From Imbricaverruca yamaguchii (lineage: Eukaryota; Arthropoda; Thecostraca; Neoverrucidae): a stretch of 64,000 nucleotides of DNA. Below are positions 22,722 to 35,375 of the stretch, piece by piece. Positions within the stretch are counted from its first letter, which is position 1. The number at the start of each line of letters is the position of its first letter. Both the position numbers and the translations under genes were made by a program. The stretch covers positions 162,001 through 226,000 of the forward strand of contig JAOTOL010001521.1 in the NCBI GenBank assembly GCA_034440575.1, given 5' to 3'. Under the pieces are notes generated by a model. The model was not told the origin of the DNA and made no database searches. It worked only from the letters and a program-made list of their open reading frames with translations.

Positions 22722-23365
22722 CATAAACACGCGCCCCGGAGGGCCTTTGAAAATAAAGCGCACTGGAGGGGAGCGGATTCCGTCCCCCTAAGATCTCAGC
22801 TCCTATGAAAGCTAGAGCAACGAGATTCGCAGGGTGGATGGGCACGATAGTGAACTCTATTGTGTGCAAAGTTCATGACCTTAGGTCAATATCTTCAAGG
22901 GTCAAATGCGGTCAAAATAGCAAAGTTTTCCGGTTTTGCGTGGCTTGGCTTGTCATTGTTATGGATCGCTGTGATCGTGTTTAAATGCTCCAAAATTGGC
23001 ATTAATGATGTTTTGGACATTGCTAATGATGCAATACAGATGTCAGATCTGCCATTTGACCTCAGGTCACCTATATAGGAGCACTGTATTATGTCATTGC
23101 CTGCTCAAGTTACCGGAACCGGGCTCCCAACTTGACTGCTCCGTTGGGCGGCTCGGCACAATCGACTTCGCAAAGAAAGGAGTGAAATACATGAATAAGG
23201 TATGGAAACGTTTAGGCACACAATGACAAACAAGAGATATCCGGATGTGTAGGGAGTATCATGTAAAGTGACATCAATCGCATGACAGTCATTTGCATTT
23301 TTGACAACATTCCAGTTGACCAAGTTTGGTTCTATTAGCCTGTCATGAACTTGACCTGACCTGTA
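22722..23365 (+). mobile_element. Family A element, ~600-bp block (truncated)
   Basis: Starts with AAACACGCGCCCCGGAGGG (the TTAA end is mutated) and runs through the ~600-bp block shared with 5000-5600 and 26747-27350. It stops shortly after ATGAACTTGACCTGACCTG near 23365, where the 360-bp units would begin. No coding capacity. Confidence 0.7.
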
Positions 23366-24107
23366 CATTATTTGTCCCATGCTTGCTATCAGCGATATAT
23401 ACACATATACTCCGAAAGCAATAATGTTCTCATGTATCATATAATTATTATCGAGATGAAGGTAGTCGCGTTAACCTTGGTAATGGGTGTACATACCCAG
23501 GAACATCGATGGCCGTGTAGAAGTAAATTAAGGTCAATCGGTGTCAATCTTGCCAAGTAGCATTTATTTTCCAGAGAACTGAAATCATGTGTAGCTCACA
23601 TCTCCGGAATTTATAGGCCGATCTCAACTCATGCAGGCCAGTCGATATCTATTTCTTCAGCAGCGTAGTAGCTGGCATTTGGGACAATTTGTTGTGTCAT
23701 TTCGGTGACAAATTAATTTTTTCGGGAGGAATAGTTTGTTGCGAAGTGTGGCATAAGGTGCCAAAGCGACGCCAGCGATTTTAGAAGGAGGGAGGGGGTG
23801 AGAGGGCGTTTGATCGATTTTTCGTGCAAGGCCATGAGGGTACGATGAAGGTTCCTAATTCTGACGACTTTCCTCTTAAATGGACGCCACACTTTAGCTG
23901 CTTTGGACTTTCATTTATGCGACAAACTTGTAAGAGGTATGAATTAATTTATTAATTTATTCATTCATTTTATGCAACTGATTTTTCCTGCCAGACAAGT
24001 CGGGGAGCAAATTCCATCGGCGATATTCATAGATGTTAGCAAGACATCGTCAGCGGTTGCCCGTTCCGCCAGCCCTGCACCCTGTTAACCATGAACTTGC
24101 CGAACCT
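23366..24107. other. Intergenic, nothing recognised
   Basis: No gene-like sequence. The AT-rich part near 23940-23975 is ATTAATTTATTC-type low complexity. Confidence 0.5.
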
Positions 24108-24882
24108 CCTGCCGCTGCTGAGGCCGCGGCCGGCGCAGGCCGAGTTCCGGCGTAGCTGGTCACGTCGCCGTACAGCCGACACTGGACGGCGGCGCTGCTG
24201 AGGCCGCGGCCGGCGCAGGCCGAGTTCCGGCGTAGCTGGTCATGTCGCCGTACAGCCGACACTGGACGGCGGCGCTGCTGAGGCCGCGGCCGGCGCAGGC
24301 CGAGTTCCGGCGTAGCTGGTCACGTCGCCGTACAGCCGACACTGGACGGCGGCGCTGCTGAGGCCGCGGCCGGCGCAGGCCGAGTTCCGGCGTAGCTGGT
24401 CACGTCGCCGTACAGCCGACACTGGACGGCGGCGCTGCTGAGGCAGCGGCCGGCGCAGGCCGAGTTCCGGCGTAGCTGGTCATCACGTCGCCGTACAGCC
24501 GACACTGGACGGCGGCGCTGCTGAGGCCGCGGCCGGCGCAGGCCGAGTTCCGGCGTAGCTGGTCACGTCGCCGTACAGCCGACACTGGACGGCGGCGCTG
24601 CTGAGGCCGCGGCCGGCGCAGGCCGAGTTCCGGCGTAGCTGGTCACGTCGCCGTACAGCCGACACTGGACGGCGGCGCTGCTGAGGCCGCGGCCGGCGCA
24701 GGCCGAGTTCCGGCGTAGCTGGTCACGTCGCCGTACAGCCGACACTGGACGGCGGCGCTGCTGAGGCCGCGGCCGGCGCAGGCCGAGTTCCGGCGTAGCT
24801 GGTCACGTCGCCGTACAGCCGACACTGGACGGCGGCGCTGCTGAGGCCGCGGCCGGCGCAGGCCGAGTTCCGGCGCGGCAGA
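24108..24882. repeat. 80-bp GC-rich minisatellite
   Basis: About 9.6 highly homogeneous copies of an 80-bp unit containing GAGGCCGCGGCCGGCGCAGG and GTACAGCCGACACTGGACGG. One copy carries a 3-base insertion (near 24481) and one a C-to-A change (near 24445). As 80 is not a multiple of three, the repeated ~60-residue minus-strand frames are artefacts that recur at each unit. Confidence 0.95.
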
Positions 24883-26119
24883 GCGCGCGACAGCCGCAGG
24901 CGCTGGAGCCGAGGGTGACTCGCTGCAGCTGCTCGCTGTGGTTGCGGCGGCCGTCTGGAACGGCAGCGAAGTCGCCCACAGACACGTCAGTCAGGTGACT
25001 CGTGTGGCGGTGCTGGCCATTCCTCCCGCCGAGACAGCAGAGCACATCGCTGTCAGACCCGAGCTGTGTGCACAACGACCACGGAGCCGGAGGTACTGCA
25101 ATAGCCACACTGACAGTGGAACCAACTGTGATGTGGCGGGCGCGGTCGGTGTGGCTCACGGCAACCCAGCCGGTGGTGTTTTTGACTGCTGCGTCTTCGC
25201 CTGCGTGAGCCTGCTCGGCGGGCGCGTCTGTCGAGCCTCACGGCCGCCAGATGGCGTGGTGGGGCCACTGATCGAGTGGACAGTGCACTGAGCTGGTGGA
25301 AATACCACGTCGATTTAACCAGGCCTTACACAACTGGCGCCACCCAACAGTTTGTCCTGGTCTGCATTATCACGGTCATAAGTCGAACCCATGTCGCGCT
25401 CATTTCGCATGAAATAGACTGCACACATTTGTAGGACTCACCACCTCGTCGTCTATCAGGGCCATAAAATGCCCAGGTGCCAACTGACGGCAAAACCAAA
25501 TACCGCAACAGCGCAAATGCGCGAGAATTACGTCACCCGATGATGCTGCTTTCATGTTCAATTTAGGACCGCGTCATAAACTGCGCCACATTTCCACCAA
25601 TCGGCGCTGACTATAATTTACGCTCTTGATTTGCTGCGAACAGCAACACCCGGCACTGTGGCCCACACAGACGGTGACGCAACCGGTTCGGTGCCGCCAC
25701 CTTTCTGGTAGCCAGGCGTGAACTGAAGGATGAACACAGATACTGGTGAAAAATATGCGCCAGGAGGGAAAACAATGCAAGCATCGAAGAAAATACGTGC
25801 ATGCAGCAAAAAACATTTCCAAAACATAAGTACAATTGGATCTTTGTCCACAGGTATATATAAAATTGTTAAGCGTTGTCCCAGGCCCGAATATACAAAA
25901 GCGCTAATGTGCTTTTGATCGATATCTAAAAACGATTTGCCTCTGAATCGAGTGGTGAAGGTTTCATGCAAATCGGTCCAACCACCTCGGAGCATGCTTT
26001 AGGTGCAAGCTTTGGCTACATCTAGAGCATGAGGACGACCTTTGAAGAAAACAGCAAACATTTGAATTCGTCATCTGTTTTTGGCAACATTGCAGTCTTC
26101 ATTTCCTTAACCTGAGCCG
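24883..26119. other. GC-rich flank, then intergenic
   Basis: 24883-25290 is GC-rich and open on both strands (117-118 residues). The minus-strand frame runs into the minisatellite. Neither reading resembles a known domain, and I see no convincing splice-linked neighbour. The remainder to 26119 is ordinary AT-moderate DNA. Confidence 0.4.
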
Positions 26120-28308
26120 TCATTCCGGTCAGATCCTCACACCCCGTCTCGGGGGGTGGGGGGGGGGGTGGATAGTAATCCCCCTCTAAAATCCAAACGA
26201 AGCATCCGCCCGTAAACAAAAGAGGTGTCATCGGAAAGCGCTCGATGAGTAGGGTCAGGATCCACCCTCAAAATAATTTTCCCCAAAAGTGACGTCACTA
26301 GGAGGGGCTAGATTTTCACGACTTTTCACGACTTACATAATGTTTTTTTTTTGGCTCTGGGGAGTTCATTTTGTGAGCTATTTAAAAAACAAACTATTTG
26401 GAATAAAAAAAGAACAGCGAAATCGACCAGGGCTCTACAATTTGTTGGCCCCCAAAATAAAAATGTTAATTTTTCTCAAAATTTCAAAAATTTTGAGTTT
26501 TTAAAAGTTTTCTTTTAATTTTCCTCTTCTACTGGATAGAGTAGACCGAGAAACGTTGTTGGAAGTGAACTTGCCGTTACAAAAAATGCTTACTTTAGGC
26601 AGAATCTTCGATTAGAACTAGGTAAATATCCAAAATATATATGTAGTCAAAAACGAAAAAAATGAAAAATTCTTCTCGTACGTTTTGTTGCATCCCTAAA
26701 GATAATCAAACACTGAAAGTTTCATTAAAATATCTGTAACCGTTAACACGCGCCCTGGAGGGCCTCTGAAAACAACGCGCACTGGAGGGGGGGGGGCGGA
26801 TTCCGCCCCCAAGATCTCAGCTCCTATGAAGGTTAGAGCAATGAAATTCATAGGGTGGATGGGGACGGTAGTGGACTCTATTGTGTGCAAAGTTCATGAC
26901 CTTAGGTCAATATCTTCAAGGGCAAATGAGGTCAACATTGCAAAATTTCCTGGTTTTGCGCGGCATGGCTTGTCTTTGTTATGAATCGCTGTGGTTGTGT
27001 TTAAATGCTCCAAAATTGGCATTAATGATGTTTTGAACATTACTAATGATGCAATACAGATGTCAGATCCGCCATTTGACCTCGGGTCACCTATACAGGA
27101 GCACTTTATTAGGTCATTACCTGCTCCAGTTACCGGAACCGGGCTCCCATCCCGACTGCTCCGTTGGGCGGCTCGGCACAATCGGCTTCGCAAATAAAGG
27201 AGTGAAATACATGCATACAGTATGGAAATGCATTGGCACACAATGACAAGCAGTAGATTTCGGGATGTATGGGGAGTAACATGTAAAGTGACATCAATCG
27301 CATGAGTCATTTGCATTTATGACACATTCCAGTTGACCAAGTTTGGTTCCATTAGCCTATCATGAACTTGACCTGACTTGACCTCGGCGACCTAACATGA
27401 CTTTTAAATTATATAGCCTAACAATATGCATGAAACAAGTAGCTAGTGTTGTCAAGAACACTTCCCTATTGCCAATATACGGGAAGCGAATCAGCGCCGA
27501 TTTTTGTGGTCTGGCGCTGCGAATTGTTTTTACTTTAACGGCCCCTAACTTGAAAACTTCTCGGCCGAATTCCACTTTTCTTGCTTTACACAATGCGCCT
27601 GTCATATTGAAGCAGGTACGCGAAAAATTTGGCGTATATCGGCCGGTACAATATGGAGTTATGTACGAAAAATCGGAAGGATTGGCGAATTTCGCCATAC
27701 CCCCTCTAGGGCGTGTGTTAACCTGTTATGAACTTGACCTGACTTGACCTCGGTGACTTGACATGACTTTGGAACAATGTAGCATGACAATAAACAAGTC
27801 GCTAGTTTTGCCAAGATAACATCCTTTTTGCTAATATACGGGAAGCGCATCAGCGACGATATTTGTGATCTCGCGCTGAGAAAACATTTTGACTTTAGCG
27901 ACCCCTAACTCGAAAAACTTTCGGTTGATTTTCATTTTTCTTACTTCAAACAACGCGCCGTTCATTTATTGGTAGGTACACGAACAATGGCGCATATCGG
28001 CCGGTAAAATCTGGAGTTATCTACGAAAAACCGGATGGGTGGGCGGATTTCGCCCCCCCCCTCCAGGGCGCGTTTTAAAGCGTGACGACAGGTTAAACTT
28101 TTTTTTTTCGAGATGACCTCACTTGACCTTGACTAACTTGTTGACCTAAGATGACCTGACTTCAAAATTTTGACACAACATACCAAATTGATGCGGAAAA
28201 GGCATGCCAAATTTTGGCGCGCTGCTGCGCGCCGTTCATTCACTATCTGCGAAAAAAAACTGAGGGGGGGCGGTTGAAGGCTCCTACCCCCGAGACGGGA
28301 CGGGTTAA
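26120..28308 (+). mobile_element. Family B TTAA element, interrupted by a family A element
   Basis: Left part 26120-26746 (GGTCAGATCCTCACACC... to ATCTGTAACCGTTAA) and right part 28075-28308 (TTAAAGCGTGACGACAGG... to GAGACGGGACGGGTTAA) are contiguous in the other three family B copies in this window. The 26743-28078 element sits exactly at the internal TTAA. Confidence 0.85.
26743..28078 (+). mobile_element. Family A TTAA element, full length, nested
   Basis: Flanked by duplicated TTAA (26743-26746 and 28075-28078), with inverted ends TTAACACGCGCCCTGGAGGG and CTCCAGGGCGCGTTTTAA. Its composition is a ~600-bp block (26747-27350), a first ~360-bp unit ending at a second internal TTAA (27718-27721), and a second ~360-bp unit (27722-28074). 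It carries no transposase ORF. The empty site is preserved three times in this window (near 15748, 38557 and 59370). Confidence 0.85.
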
Positions 28309-29804
28309 CCTGTTGAGCTATATAGCTGTTCTACATTGGTAAAGGAGCCCTTGCTTTGCAAATGTCTTAAAGAAAGCTTATGCCTCAGTGTTCGTTATTC
28401 ATATCGGAACACAAACACCATCCTGGCATTTGCATTCAACGAAGAATCGGCCGTGCTTCAAGGTGACAGTAGTGGAAGTATTTTGGAAAAGCTGGTTAAA
28501 AACAAACTTTTGGTACCGGTTTGCCTAACCTAGTTTCCGTTAAAACAACCCGAAGATGGGAGCGCCAATAAATTACCGAACGAAATTGTATGAAGACGAA
28601 CTGCAAACATTTATCTGCAACGCAGACAAACAAATCCGGTCAGCGAGCAGGTTGAATTTAACGGATTGTATGACATAAATATTTAGTGTCAGCGATCGAA
28701 GATTACTTTCAGCTGGATACGCGACACGTAAACGAGCCATCCACCCGATAATTCCATGCCAGATCTAAGGATCAATGCCAATATCTTTGAAGAGAAAAAG
28801 AACTGCAACAGAGACGTCTATGGTACAACGAAACGTTAATGTTTGGAAAGCCACCCGAATATCGCAGAACGGCGAAGTGGTTGCATTCAAACTGTGTTCC
28901 GGAATCAGACGGCAAGAAATGTTACGAGCAGTGACAGATGGTGATGAACGCGTCCGCGCCCTCTCGGTGGTCAGGCATATGAAAATATCCACCTGACAAC
29001 CAACATTAACTCAAAGTAATCACGATCGTTAGGCATCATACGCAATGTTAATGCGGACATCAAGGGGACCCCCAGTAAAGAAAGAAAACAGGTAGGTTTC
29101 TGATGACATTCAAGAATGAATGAATGAACACTGAAGCGTGCGCACGTGACAAGCGCGCCCGGATGTTCATTTGTGTGCGCGCGAAAAATGTAGTTACAAT
29201 TTATGAGACTCTGTCTCCATAAAATATGATGCGGATTACATGTATGAAACCTATTTTGCCTTCAGACATTAATTCCATTGCCATTTACAGTGATATATTG
29301 CGCATATTGGTACCTTGCGCATTGCATTCTGAAACTTTCCACCATAGGCAGCCGGACGCTGGCGGCGGTGCTGGAGGTCCCCGGCCCGTCCCCGACCGCC
29401 CGCCGCCATTCATAAGTGGTGGGGCGCAAACAAAATGTTAATGGGCCCCCAATGCTAAAGTAATAGGTAGATTTCCAGATTTGAAACACTATGTACCTGG
29501 CATAAGTTCTGTCACTAGTACAGTGGAGGCCGACAGTTTTCTCGATATCGTCTAAGAATATTGCGCTTATGGGCGTTGAATTGGAAAGAATGTATCTACA
29601 ACCGTACATGTTTTCCTCATGTACCATTTTGGCGTGGCAGAGCCGATGCTGCTTAGTATTGTTCAAGGTTGGGACTTTACGTTACTTTTTTATGCCACCC
29701 CTCGGCCCCGGATCCTCTGGGCAGCAACTGTCGGCGCCTGACGTGCATCGAGCAGTGACAGAACCACAATAATTCCCGACAGCTTCATATCAAAAGGTAA
29801 AAAA
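28309..29804. other. Intergenic, small GC-rich patch
   Basis: No supported gene. A 60-base GC-rich patch near 29350-29410 lies inside a 134-residue minus-strand frame without recognisable features. Nothing else stands out. Confidence 0.45.
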
Positions 29805-30685
29805 TGACAGGGTTAGATATCTATACAAGTAGTTGAGTATGACATCAGAAGGCAGCTTATTCTATGGCGGTTTATTTGAGACCATTGGAAGTTAATTCGC
29901 TAATGTAGAACATCTGATATACAAATAAAAGTAGTACAATGTGATTACTTGAGAAAAGTCGTGGAGCTGAATGCAAGAATGACAGGGTTGAATATATGTA
30001 AAAGTACTCGAGTATGGCATCAGAAGGTAGCTGATTTTATGCCAGTTTATTTGAGACCATTGGAAATTAATTCGCGTATGGCGAACATCCGATATCCAAT
30101 TTGAAGGAGTAGAATGTGATAATTTCAGACACAAATCTTCGAATTGAGTGCAAAAATGACAGGGTTAGCTATCTATAAAAGTAGTTGAACATGGGATCAA
30201 AAGGCAGCTGATTGTATGCCGGTTTATTTGAGACCATTGGCTATTAATTCGGTAATGTAGAACATCTGATATACCATTTAATGTAGTACGATATGATAAT
30301 TTGGAACACGAGTTCTGGAATTGAGTGCAAAAATGACAGGGCTAAACCTTCATGGAAGTTATTCAAGATGATATAAAAATGTAGCACGCTCGATTTTAGT
30401 TTCGTTAAGAACATTGGAAATTGTCAGCACATCACACAGAAGATGTATGACGTGCTTTTTTCACAAGATATTGGGTGGCCAATTGCTTTCATTTCACTTT
30501 AACGGCAGTGACAGGGTGAAACGGTTTGATAATAAAATTAACTACGCATCATAAGCGAGATTGTGTCAATGTTGTTCAAATTTGACCATTGGAAATCACC
30601 TGCACCTTCTCTAGAAACTAAAATATAGCATTAATCAGACCCAACACACTCTGGTGTTCTTTCACAAACCCACCACCAGAGGCGC
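29805..30685. repeat. ~176-bp tandem satellite, about five diverged units
   Basis: The word TGACAGGG recurs at 29805, 29980, 30157, 30334 and 30509 (periods 175, 177, 177, 175). Between these, matching blocks recur, such as GGCAGCTTATT, GGTTTATTTGAGACCATTGG and GAACATCTGATAT. Units 1-3 are close to each other; units 4 and 5 are increasingly diverged. The period is nucleosome-sized, as in many eukaryotic satellites. Confidence 0.85.
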
Positions 30686-32326
30686 CACCGGTATTATATC
30701 CGCTCATGACACCTAGCACACAGACGCATCAGGAGCATACTGCTCATCAGTGGACTAGTTTATATGTGCGGAATAACGAAGTCAGACACATGCTTAAGAT
30801 GCCCTATATATTCTGAGGTTCAAACGAGAATCCAAATTCTGGCTGTATCAGCCTCAAAACATCCTGGAGTCAGGTGAAGACTGATTGCAACCGCAACACA
30901 TTTCGCTTAAACAGTTTTTTTTCGGTGTGCAATCCGACCGAACAGCCGCAACAAGGACAAACCCGGTAATTATGATTCACAAGGAAGTCGTGATGAACTG
31001 AAAACCTTCACGAGTGCATAACAAGGTACACTAATTCAAAATGCGGACATACATCTCCGGAAGTGCAGCAGGGTGAGCGGGTGAGAATCTTACAGCAAAA
31101 TTCAGTTCAATTTGTGGACCATTGTTTGAGGATTTGATCGTTACATAGGCCGGACATCCAGCGTGATGTGTGCTGCGGTGTCACTTGTGTGATGATGGCC
31201 CATTACGGCCACGAAGTACGTGATATAATCTTGCAGCAAAGCTTGCAATCCTTTTTAAACGCTCAAGAAGAAAAAAACAATTGAACACGATATATTCGTG
31301 ACTGTACCACCGTTCCAACACGTCATGACACATGCCACACGCTTGAACAGGATGGGCATGCATTCGAAGCCACGACTTCCCTGGCCATTCCTCACCCCGT
31401 CCAGAAAGATAAAAATGCATTGCGGATCACGCACACCAGCATGCAAAAGGCCTGGTCGAAGCGGGATCACCAATGGCAGCACATAGAACCAATGCTAAAG
31501 GAGCGCTACCAAAGACATCATGCGATTATACATGGTAAATACATCAGTGATCCCGTGCCAAGCTTGGCCTCTGAAACGCTTGTATTATGCGCCATTAAAA
31601 CAAACGCAAAAACTACAGGAATTATCCCTGTCAATAGGAAAATATTTTATCTTTTTCCCAGTGTCTGGCTGGCCGTCCTTACGGACAAAGCCTGCTCCAT
31701 CAAACAGAATATGCTATACCAATAAAATAAGCGCCCACTCAACCAGTCTTGAGTGAAGGAGACGTGAATTGTGACGATCACGAACGTGTACCCGGAAATA
31801 TACCGAAAATGCCCCATGGCAGAGAAATGCATTGTTCTTCAAACTAGTGAAACGGGTTCAATATCACATCAGACAGCAGTAAACCATGCTCAAATGTACG
31901 CGTAAGTGCACCACGCATTCCTACCGTGTGTTCAAGCAAGCTGTTGATGCCGATCAGCTGCCCGTGGCTCATACGCGCGAGCTGGACACCTGTATAAAAG
32001 TTCATCGGCAGTACAGCATGGCTAACATTGCTACCACAATATTGACAAAGGAGCCATCCAAATGTACCGTTCCAACTGAGCGGACACACTTGGGGCGTCT
32101 GTCGGACAAAAGCTCGATAATCCGCTCCCCGTCCACGTCCCGTCCAGCACGCGTACACACACACACGTGCGCAGTTCAGCCGCAGCACACAGTGCTGCAG
32201 CCTCACGCTGGCACCGCTCGAGGCCCGGAGGCAGCCGTGACCCTGCTTGACCATGTCCGGCCGGACCACGCGCGTTCTGTGCCGCAGTGCTCCCGCTGAC
32301 CAGCGGCGGCGGCGACCGACAATCAG
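30686..32326. other. Region downstream of the minus-strand gene, nothing recognised
   Basis: Likely contains the 3' UTR of the gene ending at 32327. I see no unambiguous polyadenylation signal assignment. Small frames on both strands (e.g. 31844-32299) are not domain-like. Confidence 0.4.
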
Positions 32327-32836
32327 TCACTCGGCAGCCAGCTGCCAGTCATAGAGGCCGCCACCGGCGCCGGCCGCAGCCACCAGGTGCACCTCGCCGC
32401 CGTAGTCGGTCAGCTGACCGGCGGCGCCATCCTGCGGCGGCTCATCGAACTGCGTGGCGGCCGGCGCCGCCTGCACCGAGAACACGGTGTGCGCCGTGTG
32501 CAGGTTGAGCGGCTGCGCCTGCAAGTTGAGCGGCTGCGACAGGCAGTTGAGCGGCAGGCACAGCTGCAGCGACTCGCAGCCGCCAGCTGCGCCGCCGCCG
32601 GCGCCGCGTCCGGCCGGCTGGAACACCAGCTGCTGGTAGCCCGACTCCATCTGCTCCACGGCCAGGTTCATTAGGTCGGTGTGCGCGTCGGGCAGGTGCT
32701 GGAGCTGGTGCACGACCAGCGGCGCTGCTGGCACCGGCGCCGACGGGCCGACCGTTGTCGTCGACGGCGACGGCGACAGGTCTGGCGGCGCCACCTCCGC
32801 CACCGCCATCGCCGCCGGTGTCGCTGTTCGCTCTCT
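32327..32836 (-). CDS. Transposase-related gene, exon 6 (residues 334-502, stop)
   Basis: Acceptor GTCCTCAG|AGA, phase 0. Encodes an Ala/Pro/Ser/Thr-rich stretch, the helix-like HLPDAHTDLMNLAVEQMESG, Gly-rich linkers, repeats of QPLNL, and ends LYDWQLAAE then TGA at 32329-32327. Other frames are open here through GC-richness, but only this one fits the splice phase and has non-random residues. Confidence 0.78.
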   Translation of the reverse strand, partial: RERTATPAAMAVAEVAPPDLSPSPSTTTVGPSAPVPAAPLVVHQLQHLPDAHTDLMNLAVEQMESGYQQLVFQPAGRGAGGGAAGGCESLQLCLPLNCLSQPLNLQAQPLNLHTAHTVFSVQAAPAATQFDEPPQDGAAGQLTDYGGEVHLVAAAGAGGGLYDWQLAAE

Positions 32837-35340
32837 CTGAGGACGCGGCGGACATGAGTCATTGCACAAGCCATAGCAACTCGGCGGTAATCATTGGGAT
32901 AATGGCAGTATCGGTGATCTGATGAGAAACATGCAGCGAGTGTTGACCACAGGATGCAACACGCAAGAAAAATGAACCACCAGCACTATCGCCAAAGGTA
33001 ATGCTAGCTTAAGTATATTTTTTAGTTCGCACAAGGTTCACATTGTCTGTTGATTTCAACGAGCTCAATTTTGACGGGCACATCCCATCCCTCAGTCTTT
33101 GTCTGCAGCTGCATAACTGCATCTCTGTGCAACCATGTGTATGCGTAACTTTGCCCCCGTGTGACTTTGTTCTGTGCAATTGTGTCCCTGTGTAGTTGCC
33201 TCTGCTTATGTCGCCGTGCCTGTATGTGCTTTGGTCCGAGTGTCTTGTCTGTCTATCTGCCCTTACGTCTTGTTCTCTGCCTCTCTGTCTGTTTCTGACA
33301 CCCGCTAATAGTCTGCGAGGCAGACTCGCACCGTGGCTGTGTCCTCCAGCACACACGGCCTAACGGCGGCTAGTGCAATCGTCTGCGTCTCACCCGGGGA
33401 GTGCGGCTGGCGGCTCGGCGCGGCGCAGGTCTGACGCCGGCGGCGGCGACGGTCGCCGCTGACTCGCCCGCCACCGCCGGGTCCCGGTGCGGGCGCGCCC
33501 CCTGCTGAGCGTTGCGCAGCGTGTTCAGGTTGGTGAAGCGGAACTCGGTGTGGTACATGTTACTGTAGAGCCAGATCTTCACCTGCGGCTGGTATCCGTC
33601 GCGCAGCTTATCTGTCGAGAGGCGGCGTCACGGCGTCACGTGATATGGTCGCTGCCGATCGCGACCTCAATCATCTCGAGCAGTCTCGCCACGCCTCAGT
33701 ACAAACAGCGCCTCTCGGCAAACACGACACACCACACATCAAAACCTATCTCCGGCTGGGATACGCTTACGCCGCGTTAGCCACACCTGCGGGTTCGCCA
33801 ATGCTACTGGGTGGCAGTAACTGTGGAGTATTCGCCGTGTGGAGGGACATTTAACGTCGTGCATTTATCGTGCGCGAGGACAATCCGTCATGTGCGTGAG
33901 AATGTTGGGTGGGAATGGGGGTGGGGTTGGGGGCTGGGGGGGGGGGGACGAACACCAGCCTGACGGCGCACAAAGCTGGCTCGGCGAGCAGGCGGACAAC
34001 CAAGGATTGTCAACAAACCCGGGTTGCAAATCCAACCGTACTTCGCGCATCGAGGGAACGACGGTGCTGCCAAGTATGCACGAATAACGCAAATTGTTGG
34101 AAAGTCGGCGTCTGGTCGGCGTAGTCCGGCAGCCTCCCACGAGGGTGCCGCCTGCCTTCCTGCCACTGCAGCGGTCTTTTGTTCACAGGGCCCGATATAT
34201 GGGCGCAGACCTGCGTCGTGCGCAAGTGCAGCGGTGATCCCGCCAATCGATGAAAGACCAGCGTGTTCCAGGCTGCCACACACGGGCGCCTGAACGCCGA
34301 CACGTCTGTCATGCCATGGTGTGCGTGCGAGCGATAGCAAGACATGCACGCCACGAGATAACAAAACAAAACCTACTCACCAACACCAAGACTGAGTGAA
34401 AATCAAGCACCGGACTATATCTAAATTCGCATTGGTGCGGTTTCACAACAGTGCACAGCAAGCGTGCTGTGCTGAGCCCACCAACCGCCGGACAACTTTC
34501 GACTGAGCGGCACAGCTTCAACCGAGGGTGTACCGTGCAGTCAGTGCACTGACTCTGCCCACGTGGCGGAGGAGCTCTTCCGGTCCAGTTTCCAGCCAGA
34601 CGTCGCGGACCAGAATCGCCGGCGCCCTGCAGTACACGAAGCCACCCCCGCGACGACCGGCTTGCGGTTCTGTCGCTCTACCTAGCTGCTAGCCTTCACT
34701 TAATTACACATCCAACATCATCACAATGTCAGGCAGATTAAGACTTCGCACCTCAAGTAGTACCATGACCTATTTTGATGGGCTTGTTGGACAGGAGAGG
34801 ATAACATTCTTGACGAGAACATGACCGTTTCAATTCGATTCATTTGAACAGTTACACAATTTTCACAGTGTAGTTATGAAAATATAGAACAGCATCTTCC
34901 AACCATGTTCAGAATTCCCATACTTCCTCCTCATCGCACCAAATTGCAAGTGCAGTCAACCACAAATGAGCAAACATGGCACTTGCCTGAGGCGTTGATG
35001 TCTTCAAATGCCATGGGTTCAAACTGCTTCAGATAGTTCTTGTGCATTTTGGAGATATTTATGTCGAGACCGTACACTTTATCTTCTTTGAGGAATGTCC
35101 TCAGCTCCACCGACTTCAGCACTCCTTCTATGTGCTTCCGCACCTGATCTGTAGCATAATGTGTGAACAGTTATAATGCAGCGAGACACCATTGGCAGAC
35201 AATTTTGGCACAGAATACATTTCAATGACATACAGGTTCTTACATTCTCTCATGTTCACACGAGAGGACGTAATGTATACATATATGTATATATGTACAC
35301 ATTTATACATATATATATATATATATATACATATGTAATA

Positions 35341-35375
<35 letters not shown>

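Noticed and set aside
24050..25159. Repeated ~60-codon minus-strand frames
   Set aside because: They recur every 80 bases because of the minisatellite; the unit is not a multiple of three, so no continuous protein exists.
33888..34364. 158-codon minus-strand frame and overlapping frames at 33.9-34.4 kb
   Set aside because: Lies in intron 4 of the transposase-related gene, shows no domain, and does not fit the splice phases of the flanking exons.
34560..34690. Short GC-rich frame (AEELFRSSFQPDVADQNRR) in the intron
   Set aside because: Only ~42 codons with no homologous pattern recalled; too little to call a gene.
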